A stretch of DNA of 31,718 nt from a virus. This document shows positions 7,803 to 14,444 of the stretch, piece after piece. The translations under genes and the position numbers were made by a program. The stretch is taken from positions 1 through 31,718 of the IMG/VR virus record IMGVR_UViG_3300030101_003617. One strand, 5' to 3'. Numbering within the stretch: position 1 is the first letter of the stretch; every line of letters starts with the position of its first letter. The notes beneath the pieces were generated by a model that was given only the letters and a program-made list of their open reading frames with translations, did not search any database and was not told the origin of the DNA.

Positions 7803-8308
7803 CGAATATACCAATCAGTACATTCCCTTTTATACGGAGCAATAAAGTGTGGAGTCAAAGAGTTATAGCTGCATATTCTGATAAAATCTTTGATATATGT
7901 TTTACTTTAGTAGGACATACAAAAAAAGAAATACTATCAAGAAAAAAAACAGCAGACTTAGTACTACTACGCAAAACCGTTTGCAATATATTGTGGGGCA
8001 AATATGGATTACATCCTGAAATTATAGCTTCATTTCTAAAAAGAGATAGAACATCTTGTTTGTATTACATGAAAAATCATGATGGAGATTATGAATATTA
8101 TTTAGAATACAAAGAACTATATGATTTAATATCATTAAGTTTAGATCAAATTATGGATCAAGAAGAACTTAACAATATGCAAGAAGAGCAAGTACAGAAC
8201 TATTTAGAAAGAGAAGCAGCTAATGAAGTAATAGAAAAATTAAGATTAGAAAACGTAGAACTTAAACTACAATTAAAAAAAGTAACTGAATTTATTAATA
8301 ACATTTAA
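7799..8308 (+). CDS. DnaA-domain-IV-like DNA-binding protein with C-terminal coiled coil
   Basis: Residues 60-95 contain GLHPEIIASFLKRDRTSCLY, which follows the DnaA domain IV signature (I-G-x-x-F-x-x-R-D-H-T-T-V-L-Y) used to read DnaA boxes; the central His is Arg here. There is no ATPase domain, so this is not a full DnaA. Residues about 120-165 (EELNNMQEEQVQNYLEREAA and LRLENVELKLQLKKV) form a clear coiled coil, suggesting dimerisation. In a replication block it could be an origin-recognition factor or a transcriptional regulator. It overlaps RusA by four bases and is followed two bases later by the next gene. Confidence 0.6.
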   Translation: MTNIPISTFPFIRSNKVWSQRVIAAYSDKIFDICFTLVGHTKKEILSRKKTADLVLLRKTVCNILWGKYGLHPEIIASFLKRDRTSCLYYMKNHDGDYEYYLEYKELYDLISLSLDQIMDQEELNNMQEEQVQNYLEREAANEVIEKLRLENVELKLQLKKVTEFINNI

Positions 8309-8309
8309 A

Positions 8310-8624
8310 ATGGCAAAAAGAAAAACACCTAAAACAGATAAACAAAAAGGCATGGTTGATGTAACAATTGATGGAGTCAATATTACTGTACCCGTGCTTG
8401 TTAAAAAACTATTAGATGATCAAAGAGCTGTAGTACAATACTACGAACACCTCACTTGTTTGTGGTATTACAAAGAGTTTGACGAAGAAACATCTAGCAG
8501 TTTTGAAAAAGAATTAGCTGCTTGGTTTAAAGATAATACTCCAGGCTTTGAAGAAAGAATCGAAAACTTCAAAAAAGTAGACGAAGAAAAAAATGAAAAT
8601 TTGGAAGATGACAAAGTTAATTAG
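8310..8624 (+). CDS. hypothetical protein, 104 aa
   Basis: A Lys-rich start (MAKRKTPKTDKQKG), a small strand region (VDVTIDGVNITVPVLVKKLL) and a helical, very acidic C-terminal half with several Trp and Tyr residues. No recognised domain. It starts two bases after the DnaA-like gene. The -33 box of the promoter at 8600-8632 lies in its last codons. Its stop directly precedes the TAACTTTG box. Confidence 0.6.
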   Translation: MAKRKTPKTDKQKGMVDVTIDGVNITVPVLVKKLLDDQRAVVQYYEHLTCLWYYKEFDEETSSSFEKELAAWFKDNTPGFEERIENFKKVDEEKNENLEDDKVN

Positions 8625-8632
8625 TAACTTTG
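8600..8632 (+). promoter_or_regulatory. Bacteroidota-type promoter driving the 8.7-11.9 kb genes
   Basis: TTTG at 8600-8603 and TAACTTTG at 8625-8632, with 21 bases between, match the Bacteroidota -33/-7 consensus. It lies at the start of the largest non-coding gap in the left arm. Transcription would begin near 8638 and produce a leader of about 100 bases before the ATG at 8738. Confidence 0.65.
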
Positions 8633-8639
8633 CATATCT

Positions 8640-8722
8640 TTCTTACTGGACGTTCTGTCCAGGTTTTCATTGTTTTATTTGATTGGTTGTTCCCAGGGTT
8701 AGTTTAACCTGGCTCTGGGCGC
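8640..8722 (+). ncRNA. foldable GC-rich leader, candidate regulatory RNA
   Basis: This 113-base gap has no open frame and is GC-richer than its surroundings. One hairpin is CTGGAC (8646-8651), loop GTTCT, GTCCAG (8657-8662). A second is CCAGG (8693-8697), a bulged G, TTA, loop GTT, TAA, CCTGG (8708-8712). A third option pairs CCCAG (8692-8696) with CTGGG (8715-8719) and excludes the second. CCAGG occurs twice and its partners CCTGG/CTGGG twice, so alternative folds are possible. No strong T-run follows, so it is not a standard terminator. It may be a leader, a small RNA or part of an origin; I recognise no known RNA class. Confidence 0.4.
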
Positions 8723-8737
8723 ATATATATTTAATAA

Positions 8738-8989
8738 ATGGATTTAGACGAAATATTTAAAGATAATCAAGAACCAATAGCTGAACCAGTGCAATGGTGG
8801 CAATTAGATAAAATAGAATCTATTATACATCTTTGTCCCTATGATGAGTATAAAAAACAATACATAATTGACAATCCACCAGAAACTAAAGAAGAAGCAG
8901 ATAAACTTTTAGGACAACTTTGGTTTGATCACATACCAAGAGATCCTAAAGATCAATTAGACAAATGGATAAAATTAAAAACAATATGA
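8738..8989 (+). CDS. hypothetical protein, 83 aa
   Basis: First gene behind the leader at 8640-8722. Acidic, with a Trp-rich centre (PVQWWQLDKIESIIHLCPYD) and ending DKWIKLKTI. No recognised family. It ends in an ATGA overlap with the start chosen for the next gene. Single Cys, no membrane segment. Coding by context and codon pattern. Confidence 0.6.
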   Translation: MDLDEIFKDNQEPIAEPVQWWQLDKIESIIHLCPYDEYKKQYIIDNPPETKEEADKLLGQLWFDHIPRDPKDQLDKWIKLKTI

Positions 8990-9198
8990 ATAGCAGAGAA
9001 AAACAACACAAAGAAATGTGTATAAGAATACTTAAATCAGTATCTTTTTGGATAGAAACAAGTAAATTTGACTATAAAATGGAGGACATGAAATCTGTTT
9101 TAGATGAAGTTAAAACACATTACGAGCATTATTTAGGTTATAAAAATGATGACAACGGAACATACAAAGCAGATATGCAAAGCAAAAGTTTTAAATAA
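8986..9198 (+). CDS. hypothetical protein, 70 aa
   Basis: Mostly helical and charged (SREKQHKEMCIRILKSVSFW). An in-frame ATG at 8965 exists, but ATG at 8986 overlaps the upstream TGA as ATGA and gives the usual coupled arrangement, so I prefer it. It ends TAATG with the next start. No domain recognised. Confidence 0.55.
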   Translation: MNSREKQHKEMCIRILKSVSFWIETSKFDYKMEDMKSVLDEVKTHYEHYLGYKNDDNGTYKADMQSKSFK

Positions 9199-9587
9199 TG
9201 AGAAAGACAATAGTATTTGAAGGTGGTGTGGATAACATACGCACCCTAGCAGACAACAGCCTAAGAGTTTCATTAGGAACGCCTGAACTATCGCCTGAAA
9301 CGGTAGGTAACTTATACAGCGTATTAAAACAACCAGGATTTGTAGTGTTATCTTCAGCGCCAATAAGCGAAAAACAAATAGAAGCAGTAGAGTCTGCTAG
9401 TATTGATATGGAGTTTGAAACAAAAACACCAGCTCAAAGAATGCGTGCTGTTATGTATAGATTGTGGGAACAACAATCTCCTAAACAAGCTAATGAAAAT
9501 GGTGACTTAGAATATGTAGAATTTGAATTATTTTACAAAAGAAAAATGAATGAAATAATTAATCACCTTAAATCTAAACTAGACTAA
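9198..9587 (+). CDS. conserved phage protein of unknown function, 129 aa
   Basis: Residues 1-75 look like an alpha/beta domain (TIVFEGGVDNIRTLADNSLR, then GFVVLSSAPI). The second half reads KTPAQRMRAVMYRLWEQQ and later FELFYKRKMNEIINHLKSKL, a pattern I know from many phage early-region proteins without a proven role; it recalls a small domain that packs helices around Arg and Trp. The start and stop both form TAATG junctions, so it is probably translationally coupled to both neighbours. Confidence 0.65.
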   Translation: MRKTIVFEGGVDNIRTLADNSLRVSLGTPELSPETVGNLYSVLKQPGFVVLSSAPISEKQIEAVESASIDMEFETKTPAQRMRAVMYRLWEQQSPKQANENGDLEYVEFELFYKRKMNEIINHLKSKLD

Positions 9588-9901
9588 TGGATGTAAGAAC
9601 AGAAATAAGAATAGCTTGTGACTCAATTAAAGAGTTACTAATTCATAAAAATATTAGTTATGGTGATAGTGCAATCAAACCAGCTAATATATTTGGTAGA
9701 GGATCTGCCATAGAAAATTTATCTGCAAGAATAGACGATAAGCTAATGCGAATTGCTAACAAAGGTTTGAATAAAAATACTTTGGATACCGTTGATGACT
9801 TAATTGGATATTTAGTACTTTTGAAAATAGCATTTAAAAAAGAGAAAAATGAAACTAATTCTAGAGGTACAACTAACAGCAGAGGAAAAGAAATTACATA
9901 A
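9587..9901 (+). CDS. nucleotide-modification-associated domain (DUF1599/Nmad1-like) protein
   Basis: Residues 8-83 match the pattern of this family: a helix, then KNISYGDSA at 21-29, a Phe-Gly loop, ARIDDKLMRI at 47-56 and DLIGYLVLLKIAF at 71-83, that is Y-G-x-S...R-I-x-D-K-x-x-R...D-x-x-x-D-L-I-G-Y. Such proteins occur in phages near pathways for modified DNA bases and have an all-helical fold like MazG-type nucleotide hydrolases. The substrate is unknown, and no other base-modification gene is seen in the window. The C-terminal 18 residues overlap the next gene by 53 bases. Confidence 0.7.
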   Translation: MDVRTEIRIACDSIKELLIHKNISYGDSAIKPANIFGRGSAIENLSARIDDKLMRIANKGLNKNTLDTVDDLIGYLVLLKIAFKKEKNETNSRGTTNSRGKEIT

Positions 9902-10061
9902 TGCAGAATCTATATTAGCAGAAAAGCTATACAATACCTGTGATGATTGGCTAAATGGTAAAACAATACCAGAACTTATTTTTGTATATGATGATGAAGA
10001 TTATGACAATTTAGACAAAGAAATATTAAATTGTTATGATCCAAAGAACTACATAAACTAA
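9849..10061 (+). CDS. hypothetical protein, 70 aa
   Basis: Small acidic protein. It starts KLILEVQLTAEEKKLHNAES and ends with a strongly acidic tail (FVYDDEDYDNLDKEIL). It overlaps the upstream gene by 53 bases in a different frame, which is long, but ATG at 9849 is the only good start for the conserved-looking frame. It ends TAATG with the next gene. No family recognised. Confidence 0.5.
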   Translation: MKLILEVQLTAEEKKLHNAESILAEKLYNTCDDWLNGKTIPELIFVYDDEDYDNLDKEILNCYDPKNYIN

Positions 10062-10255
10062 TGAGTGTAGAAGTACAAAGAATAGTTTTCTATAATAAAT
10101 CAGGAGATTTAGAAAGTAAAAAAATAATTTTACCAAAAATAATCAATACAGATATTAGTTTTCAATTACAGTTTGGCATGAACTGTCCTAAAGATCCAGG
10201 AAAAGGACAATCAGCAATAAAAGAATATCCAACACCTAATACAATAAAAGAATGA
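10061..10255 (+). CDS. hypothetical protein, 64 aa
   Basis: Strand-rich N-terminal half (VQRIVFYNKSGDLESKKIIL) and a Pro/Lys-rich end. Starts in a TAATG junction and stops in an ATGA overlap with the tiny gene that follows. No recognised domain. Confidence 0.5.
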   Translation: MSVEVQRIVFYNKSGDLESKKIILPKIINTDISFQLQFGMNCPKDPGKGQSAIKEYPTPNTIKE

Positions 10256-10350
10256 CATATAGAGGAAGATTACAACGATACAAAAGATGGTTAGAAAAAC
10301 AATTAAAAAAAGTTAATGAAGCCATCAAATACTACACACCCAAAAAATAA
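10252..10350 (+). CDS. tiny basic helical protein, 32 aa
   Basis: ATG at 10252 overlaps the upstream TGA (ATGA) and reads MTYRGRLQRYKRWLEKQLKK, then VNEAIKYYTPKK and TAA at 10348-10350. It is helical, amphipathic and very basic. Its perfect ATGA coupling and the absence of another frame here support it, but at 32 codons the evidence stays limited. It overlaps the next gene by 35 bases. Confidence 0.4.
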   Translation: MTYRGRLQRYKRWLEKQLKKVNEAIKYYTPKK

Positions 10351-10633
10351 AGTTCCCATTTGGCTTACAGACTGGCACTTTAAAGACAAACACGGAAGCA
10401 TTAGAATACAAGAACGTGTAATCATGAAGTTTCATAAAGGCGAAGACGTTATGAACAATCCCTTGTTGATAAGTATTGCTATGAAGAAGGGAAGACCTTG
10501 GAGAAAAAATCATACTTTCAAACCGTTTAAAGTTGTAGTTAAATCACAGCACAGCTTTGGGCCGCCATATGAAAGACGAGAATTTGAACAAGCTCAAAGA
10601 CTATTTGATAGCCAATCCAGAAAAATTAAATAA
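10316..10633 (+). CDS. hypothetical basic protein, 105 aa
   Basis: Basic protein with many His, Lys and Trp residues (VPIWLTDWHFKDKHGSIRIQ; MKKGRPWRKNHTFKPFKVVV). It fills the stretch between the 32-aa gene and the phosphoesterase, but its last 65 bases overlap the phosphoesterase start. The strand-rich Lys/Arg/aromatic pattern could bind nucleic acid, although no family is recognised. Without it, more than 200 bases would be empty, which is unusual here. Confidence 0.5.
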   Translation: MKPSNTTHPKNKVPIWLTDWHFKDKHGSIRIQERVIMKFHKGEDVMNNPLLISIAMKKGRPWRKNHTFKPFKVVVKSQHSFGPPYERREFEQAQRLFDSQSRKIK

Positions 10634-11858
10634 GGATTACCATCAAACAGCATCACTCTTCAACACTAATTATGAGCAGGTTAGAGGAACTGCAAGAAGA
10701 TTAAGAGCAAAGATAACACCACAACACAATAAAGAAAAAACTACATTTTATGAAAATAAAGATATTGCTACGGCTACTTGCGAAGATAGTAAAAGAGTTA
10801 AGTCGTTAAATGATTTATTAAAAGCATGTAATGTAGATTTAAACACCTGGGAGGTTGATAAATACGACATAGGAACCTACGAGGTAACAGGGTTTGATAA
10901 AGCTAAAAGACCAATAACTATACCAATGTATAGAACTAAAGCATGGTTAAAGCGTATAGATCCTACAATGAATATACAAAAGATAAGAGAGGAATTAGTT
11001 GAAGACTTAGTTCCTCTTTTTGATTCTGTACCTGCCATAGCTATTAGACCTTCTAGTTTTATAGAAGACGATGCACATTTACTGGAAATCAATGCTTGCG
11101 ACTTACATATTGGTAAGATAGGTATTGACGGTGATGACTATAGTATACAAATTGCAAGAGATAGAATGCTTGACGCATTAGAACATCTTGTCAAAAGATC
11201 AAGTGGGTTTTATATAGATCAAGTATTATTTGTAGTCGGTAACGACTTTTTAAATGCAGATGGTGATTGGCCTGTACCAAGCACTACAAAAGGTACACCA
11301 CAGTTTAACACTAATAAGCATATGGAAATGTATCGAGCAGGTAGAAAATTACTTATAGAGTGTATCAATATGCTTATAGATATAAGTCACGTACATGTTA
11401 TGGTTATACCTGGTAATCACGACAGAGAATCTATGATGCATATAGGCGATGCTCTTGAGATATATTATGAAAACAATGGCAATGTAAGCGTGGACAATTC
11501 AATGTCTATGATGAAAGCATTTCATTATGGTAACTGCTTAATAGTAAATGATCATGGTGACGGAGCCAAACTTAACGATTTACCTGGCATAGTATCACAA
11601 CGATACAGAGATATATGGAGTCAAGTAAGACATGTTGAAGTGCATAGAGGACACTATCACACCAATAAAGCATACAAAATGCAAGCTGTAGAAGAATTGA
11701 ATGGACTCACTGTAAGGAACCTATCGTCTATGTCTGCAACAGACGAGTGGCACGACATGAAAGGTTTTGTAGGTAATATAAAGAAAGCTTCTGCTTTTGT
11801 TTGGTCTTATTACAATGGAGTGCAAGCCAAACTAAACTACAATGTTCGCACTACTTAA
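10569..11858 (+). CDS. calcineurin-type metallophosphoesterase with N-terminal DNA-binding-like segment
   Basis: Residues from the ATG at 10569: the first 50 look like a helix-turn-helix (NKDYHQTASLFNTNYEQVRG). From about 165 comes a two-metal phosphoesterase: DLH at 178-180, VVGND at 222-226, PGNHDRES at 281-288, a strand with NDHGDG near 327-332 and HRGHYH at 359-364, the D-x-H / G-N-x / G-N-H-D / G-x-H set complete. Such phage proteins are often called exonuclease-like (Mre11/SbcD type), but specificity cannot be read from the sequence. The TTG at 10557 also opens the frame; ATG at 10569 is preferred. It is the last gene of the rightward arm, and its TAA overlaps the opposing gene by eight bases. 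Confidence 0.85.
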   Translation: MKDENLNKLKDYLIANPEKLNKDYHQTASLFNTNYEQVRGTARRLRAKITPQHNKEKTTFYENKDIATATCEDSKRVKSLNDLLKACNVDLNTWEVDKYDIGTYEVTGFDKAKRPITIPMYRTKAWLKRIDPTMNIQKIREELVEDLVPLFDSVPAIAIRPSSFIEDDAHLLEINACDLHIGKIGIDGDDYSIQIARDRMLDALEHLVKRSSGFYIDQVLFVVGNDFLNADGDWPVPSTTKGTPQFNTNKHMEMYRAGRKLLIECINMLIDISHVHVMVIPGNHDRESMMHIGDALEIYYENNGNVSVDNSMSMMKAFHYGNCLIVNDHGDGAKLNDLPGIVSQRYRDIWSQVRHVEVHRGHYHTNKAYKMQAVEELNGLTVRNLSSMSATDEWHDMKGFVGNIKKASAFVWSYYNGVQAKLNYNVRTT

Positions 11859-12459
11859 GCACAGTAATATCTAAATCGCCCGTGCTGGTAGTTTTACCAA
11901 CATAAATAAATATTTGTTTCTGTTTAGAGGATAATAGCGCATCATTTAACATCGAAGCTTCTCTAAGCGTAGTCATATTAGAAGTAGTTTGATCGCTAAC
12001 AAAAGAAGTGTTAGCCCTTAAATCATAGTTATGTAATAAAAATACAGTAGAAGAATCTTGCAATAAAGTCTGATTAGGATATTTATCATTAGGATCTGCT
12101 ATAGCTAATTCTATATCATATTCAGATAATATAACATCAAAACTTACAGTTTCTGAATCAATTGTGTTTACAAACAAAATATCTTGCAATCTTAAATCTA
12201 TAACACTATCAAAAACTTTTGTATATAATGTGTTGCTTAAAGCTACAACCTGAGGCGCATTTTGTATAACTTGTATTTCTGTTTTGTTATATCTCGCTTC
12301 TTCTACTATACTTTGTTCTTGTATAGCTCCATAATTAGATACGCTTGTTCTTTGTGTAGGTTGTGCACTTTCGATTGGCGATACGATATCTTTTTTTATC
12401 TTATCTCTGTCAAAACTTTTTCTTTGTAAATCAAACTCACTTTTAGTTTTTAATGCCAT
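11851..12459 (-). CDS. hypothetical probable virion protein, 202 aa
   Basis: Last gene of the leftward late run. The first 70 residues are polar and probably extended (RKSFDRDKIKKDIVSPIESA); residues 75-200 are strand-rich with Ser, Thr, Asp and Val, like a small tail or head accessory domain (IFIYVGKTTSTGDLDITVL at the end). No signal peptide and no recognised family. It starts 17 bases inside the upstream DUF5675 gene and converges on the phosphoesterase with overlapping stops. Structural role inferred from location and composition only. Confidence 0.55.
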   Translation of the reverse strand: MALKTKSEFDLQRKSFDRDKIKKDIVSPIESAQPTQRTSVSNYGAIQEQSIVEEARYNKTEIQVIQNAPQVVALSNTLYTKVFDSVIDLRLQDILFVNTIDSETVSFDVILSEYDIELAIADPNDKYPNQTLLQDSSTVFLLHNYDLRANTSFVSDQTTSNMTTLREASMLNDALLSSKQKQIFIYVGKTTSTGDLDITVLK

Positions 12460-12922
12460 CGAAATCTATATATTCTATTGTTACTTCTTCACCCTCAGCT
12501 ATTGCCTTAGCAATAGACGGATAAATCCTTTTATACGCATTGACGCTCTTACCAACAAACCCATCACGGAGAATAAGATTGTTTTCTTGACTATCTCCAA
12601 CGATAAGACAACCAGCAGTATGCTCGTCAGTATTTCCAGTGTGTATAAGAATATATTCAAAACCAGGGACATCAACAACATGAAGCATACCGCGATGTAT
12701 ACCAGGATACTTCTTGTCATATCTTTGATGAAACCCACCTTCTGTTCTTAGTTTAATATTGTATATACCAGCAGGTATACGAGTTTCTCCCCTTACTTTT
12801 AAAACACGATGTTCATCTTCTAAAGTATAACAAAGAAAACGTTTACCTAAGTCTGAAATCTCAAAAAGCAGACCGTGTGTGCAATCTGCTTGTGAGCTAA
12901 ACCTTAATACTTGCAGACGCAT
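12443..12922 (-). CDS. DUF5675-family protein, possible cell-wall enzyme
   Basis: Residues 45-110 carry the family pattern: GETRIPAGIYNIKLR at 45-59, HVVDVPGFEYILIHTGNTDE at 81-100 and HTAGCLIVGDS at 101-111. The paired His94 and Cys105 in an I-H-x-G-N...G-C-L-x-V-G frame recall the His...Cys arrangement of L,D-transpeptidase-like folds, so a peptidoglycan-acting role is reasonable. In this phage no other lysozyme or amidase is visible, and a holin lies about 1.1 kb upstream, which makes this the best endolysin candidate in the window. That role is inference. It starts in a TAATG junction with the upstream gene. Confidence 0.65.
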   Translation of the reverse strand: MRLQVLRFSSQADCTHGLLFEISDLGKRFLCYTLEDEHRVLKVRGETRIPAGIYNIKLRTEGGFHQRYDKKYPGIHRGMLHVVDVPGFEYILIHTGNTDEHTAGCLIVGDSQENNLILRDGFVGKSVNAYKRIYPSIAKAIAEGEEVTIEYIDFDGIKN

Positions 12923-13347
12923 TAGTCGTCAGTATTGATTCCTGAATTAGGGCCATCGCAAAGTAAAAACTGTACTTTTTGAGCAGCTGTTGTTGCAGCT
13001 AAATCAATGTTGTTAGAAGCGTCACCAGCTCCATCAACATGCACAGGAGCAAACATAAACTCTGTTGGTTTAAGATCTGCTATAACATCACCATCTGGCT
13101 TTACAGCTACAGGATAATCGCCATCTACATTTTTAATAAATGCAAATACTGCATCCTTATGGTGCCTTGCTAAGTTAATTGTTGTATCACTTGTACCATC
13201 AGTTAATACTTCTCCTGTACTAATTACAGCGCCTGCTGTTGTAGTATCTGTAGTAAAACTAGGTGCAAATGTAAAAACAATATTCCCTGAAGAATCAGTT
13301 AAGGTAAAACTACCTGTAACACTTATGCTTGTTGTTTGTGTTGCCAT
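12922..13347 (-). CDS. small Thr/Asp-rich probable virion protein, 141 aa
   Basis: Strand-rich protein with long runs of Thr, Ser, Gly and Asp (TDTTTAGAVISTGEVLTDGT), typical of head-decoration or tail-fibre domains. Its centre, FAFIKNVDGDYPVAVKPDGD, then ADLKPTEFMFAPV, parallels YVKNMDDTSTLEV...VLKPGEFLFT in the 129-aa gene upstream, so the two are probably old tandem duplicates. No signal peptide. Exact structural role unknown. Confidence 0.6.
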   Translation of the reverse strand: MATQTTSISVTGSFTLTDSSGNIVFTFAPSFTTDTTTAGAVISTGEVLTDGTSDTTINLARHHKDAVFAFIKNVDGDYPVAVKPDGDVIADLKPTEFMFAPVHVDGAGDASNNIDLAATTAAQKVQFLLCDGPNSGINTDD

Positions 13348-13364
13348 TTTTTAATAATTATTAA

Positions 13365-13754
13365 TTATGCTGCAGAGTCAATCTCTACCGCAAAATATTC
13401 TGCTGTTACTGCATTACTAGTACCTCTAGCTGTAGTAGTTCCTGTGCCTCTAATAATAGTAAATAAAAACTCACCAGGCTTAAGTACGCCTATTAAGTCA
13501 TTATCCGAAGAAGCACCCTCATAAACCTCTAGTGTACTAGTGTCGTCCATGTTTTTAACATACAAAATTCTACCGTGTCCAGGTGCAGCCATTATAGTAG
13601 CGTCAGAACCTGTAGGGCAATCTATTCTACCTGATGCAATTTGATCTACACCTGTAATATTTATAGTTGTAGAGCCGCTCATGCTTGCAGAATAGCCTGT
13701 ATTAGAATTTGCAGTCATTGTAAGACTACCAGTAAATGTATAATTTTGAGCCAT
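13365..13754 (-). CDS. small Thr/Ser-rich probable virion protein, 129 aa
   Basis: Strand-rich and Ser/Thr/Gly-rich, with GRILYVKNMDDTSTLEV and LIGVLKPGEFLFTIIRG marking a domain shared with the 141-aa gene downstream. A trimeric fibre or head-decoration protein fits, without proof. It has its own upstream gap of 44 bases holding a TAnnTTTG-like box on this strand, so it may begin a separate late transcript. Confidence 0.6.
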   Translation of the reverse strand: MAQNYTFTGSLTMTANSNTGYSASMSGSTTINITGVDQIASGRIDCPTGSDATIMAAPGHGRILYVKNMDDTSTLEVYEGASSDNDLIGVLKPGEFLFTIIRGTGTTTARGTSNAVTAEYFAVEIDSAA

Positions 13755-13778
13755 TTCTTTATGATTTAAATCTATTTA

Positions 13779-13786
13779 CAAAAGTA
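13779..13786 (-). promoter_or_regulatory. possible late -7 promoter box
   Basis: On the minus strand this reads TACTTTTG, matching TAnnTTTG, 24 bases before the ATG at 13754 and inside a small AT-rich gap. No TTTG was found at the right distance upstream, so this is only half of a promoter. Confidence 0.3.
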
Positions 13787-13798
13787 ATAAAAATATCT

Positions 13799-14032
13799 TT
13801 AGTATCCCGAGCCGCCACTACTTCTTATAGTACTAGTAACAGTAACTTGATTTTGTGGTAAACTATTCAAGTCATCAACAGCTTGATCATGCGTAGCCCC
13901 ACCCATATACCCTATTTGACCTTGATAAGTATGAGTATGATAACCACTTAATCCATTAGTTGCAGCGTACTGCAAAGCCTCTTGTATTGTTGAATACAAG
14001 GGTATACCATCAATTGTTGTTAGTACTGCCAT
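13799..14032 (-). CDS. small YHTHTY-motif phage protein, 77 aa
   Basis: ATG at 14032 (MAVLTTIDGIPLYSTIQEAL) is chosen over an earlier in-frame GTG because it begins the conserved-looking part. The core GLSGYHTHTYQGQIGYMGG followed by THDQA is a motif I know from marine phages, where A-x-G-x-x-G-Y-H-T-H-x-Y...Y-M-P/G-G occurs alone or at the end of structural proteins. Three His residues could bind a metal. It overlaps the holin 3' end by 23 bases. A virion-associated role is likely; the biochemistry is unknown. Confidence 0.6.
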   Translation of the reverse strand: MAVLTTIDGIPLYSTIQEALQYAATNGLSGYHTHTYQGQIGYMGGATHDQAVDDLNSLPQNQVTVTSTIRSSGGSGY

Positions 14033-14444
14033 TACTTTCGTTATTTTTTTTACTACTACCACCAAAGAAAAAATCTATAATGGTATTTACTTTAGCGCTC
14101 ATAGCGCCAAATATTGTAGATATAAAGCTTATTTCAAACTCTCCCATATCTATTCCACCTCCAACAAAATGTTGGAACATAACAAAACTAATACCAAAAT
14201 ATGCTACAGTAAAAAGAGTTGCTAATACTTTTTGTATTATAGCATCATCTTTATACAGATCACGCGCAGATTTTCTGTCTTCTACTTCTTTAGCAAAAGC
14301 TTCTTTCTCTGCATCTAATAATAGTTTTTTTATCTCAAACTTAGCAGCATCACGCTCCTTGTCTGTAGTTATTACTTTGTCTAAGATACCCTCGGCATTG
14401 TCTACGACTTTACCAAGAATACCTCCTACTAAATTGTTTAACAT
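14010..14444 (-). CDS. holin, 3TM (gene-transfer-agent) type
   Basis: Probably forms the inner-membrane lesion that starts lysis. The order is typical of this holin family: an amphipathic N-terminal region with VVDNAEGILDKV, a charged helix containing AFAKEVEDRKSARD at 49-62, a membrane helix at about 70-93 (IIQKVLATLFTVAYFGISFV), a second at 104-127 (FEISFISTIFGAMSAKVNTI) ending in FFFGGSSKK, and a polar Asn/Ser-rich tail. It starts in a TAATG junction with the 37-aa basic gene. The DUF5675 gene downstream is its possible enzyme partner. Confidence 0.75.
   Translation of the reverse strand: MLNNLVGGILGKVVDNAEGILDKVITTDKERDAAKFEIKKLLLDAEKEAFAKEVEDRKSARDLYKDDAIIQKVLATLFTVAYFGISFVMFQHFVGGGIDMGEFEISFISTIFGAMSAKVNTIIDFFFGGSSKKNNESNGSTNNN

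Noticed and set aside
7799-8308. Full-length DnaA replication initiator
   Set aside because: Only a domain-IV-like helix-turn-helix is present; no Walker motifs.
8692-8722. Rho-independent terminator after the 104-aa gene
   Set aside because: The hairpin is followed by CGCATATATATTT rather than a T-run, and it lies downstream of a promoter pointing the same way.
8640-8722. tRNA gene in the GC-rich gap
   Set aside because: No cloverleaf can be drawn: no seven-base acceptor pair, no T-loop sequence and no anticodon arm in the right place.
10557-10568. TTG start for the phosphoesterase
   Set aside because: ATG at 10569 lies four codons later and begins the recognisable helix-turn-helix part; the TTG only lengthens the overlap with the 105-aa gene.
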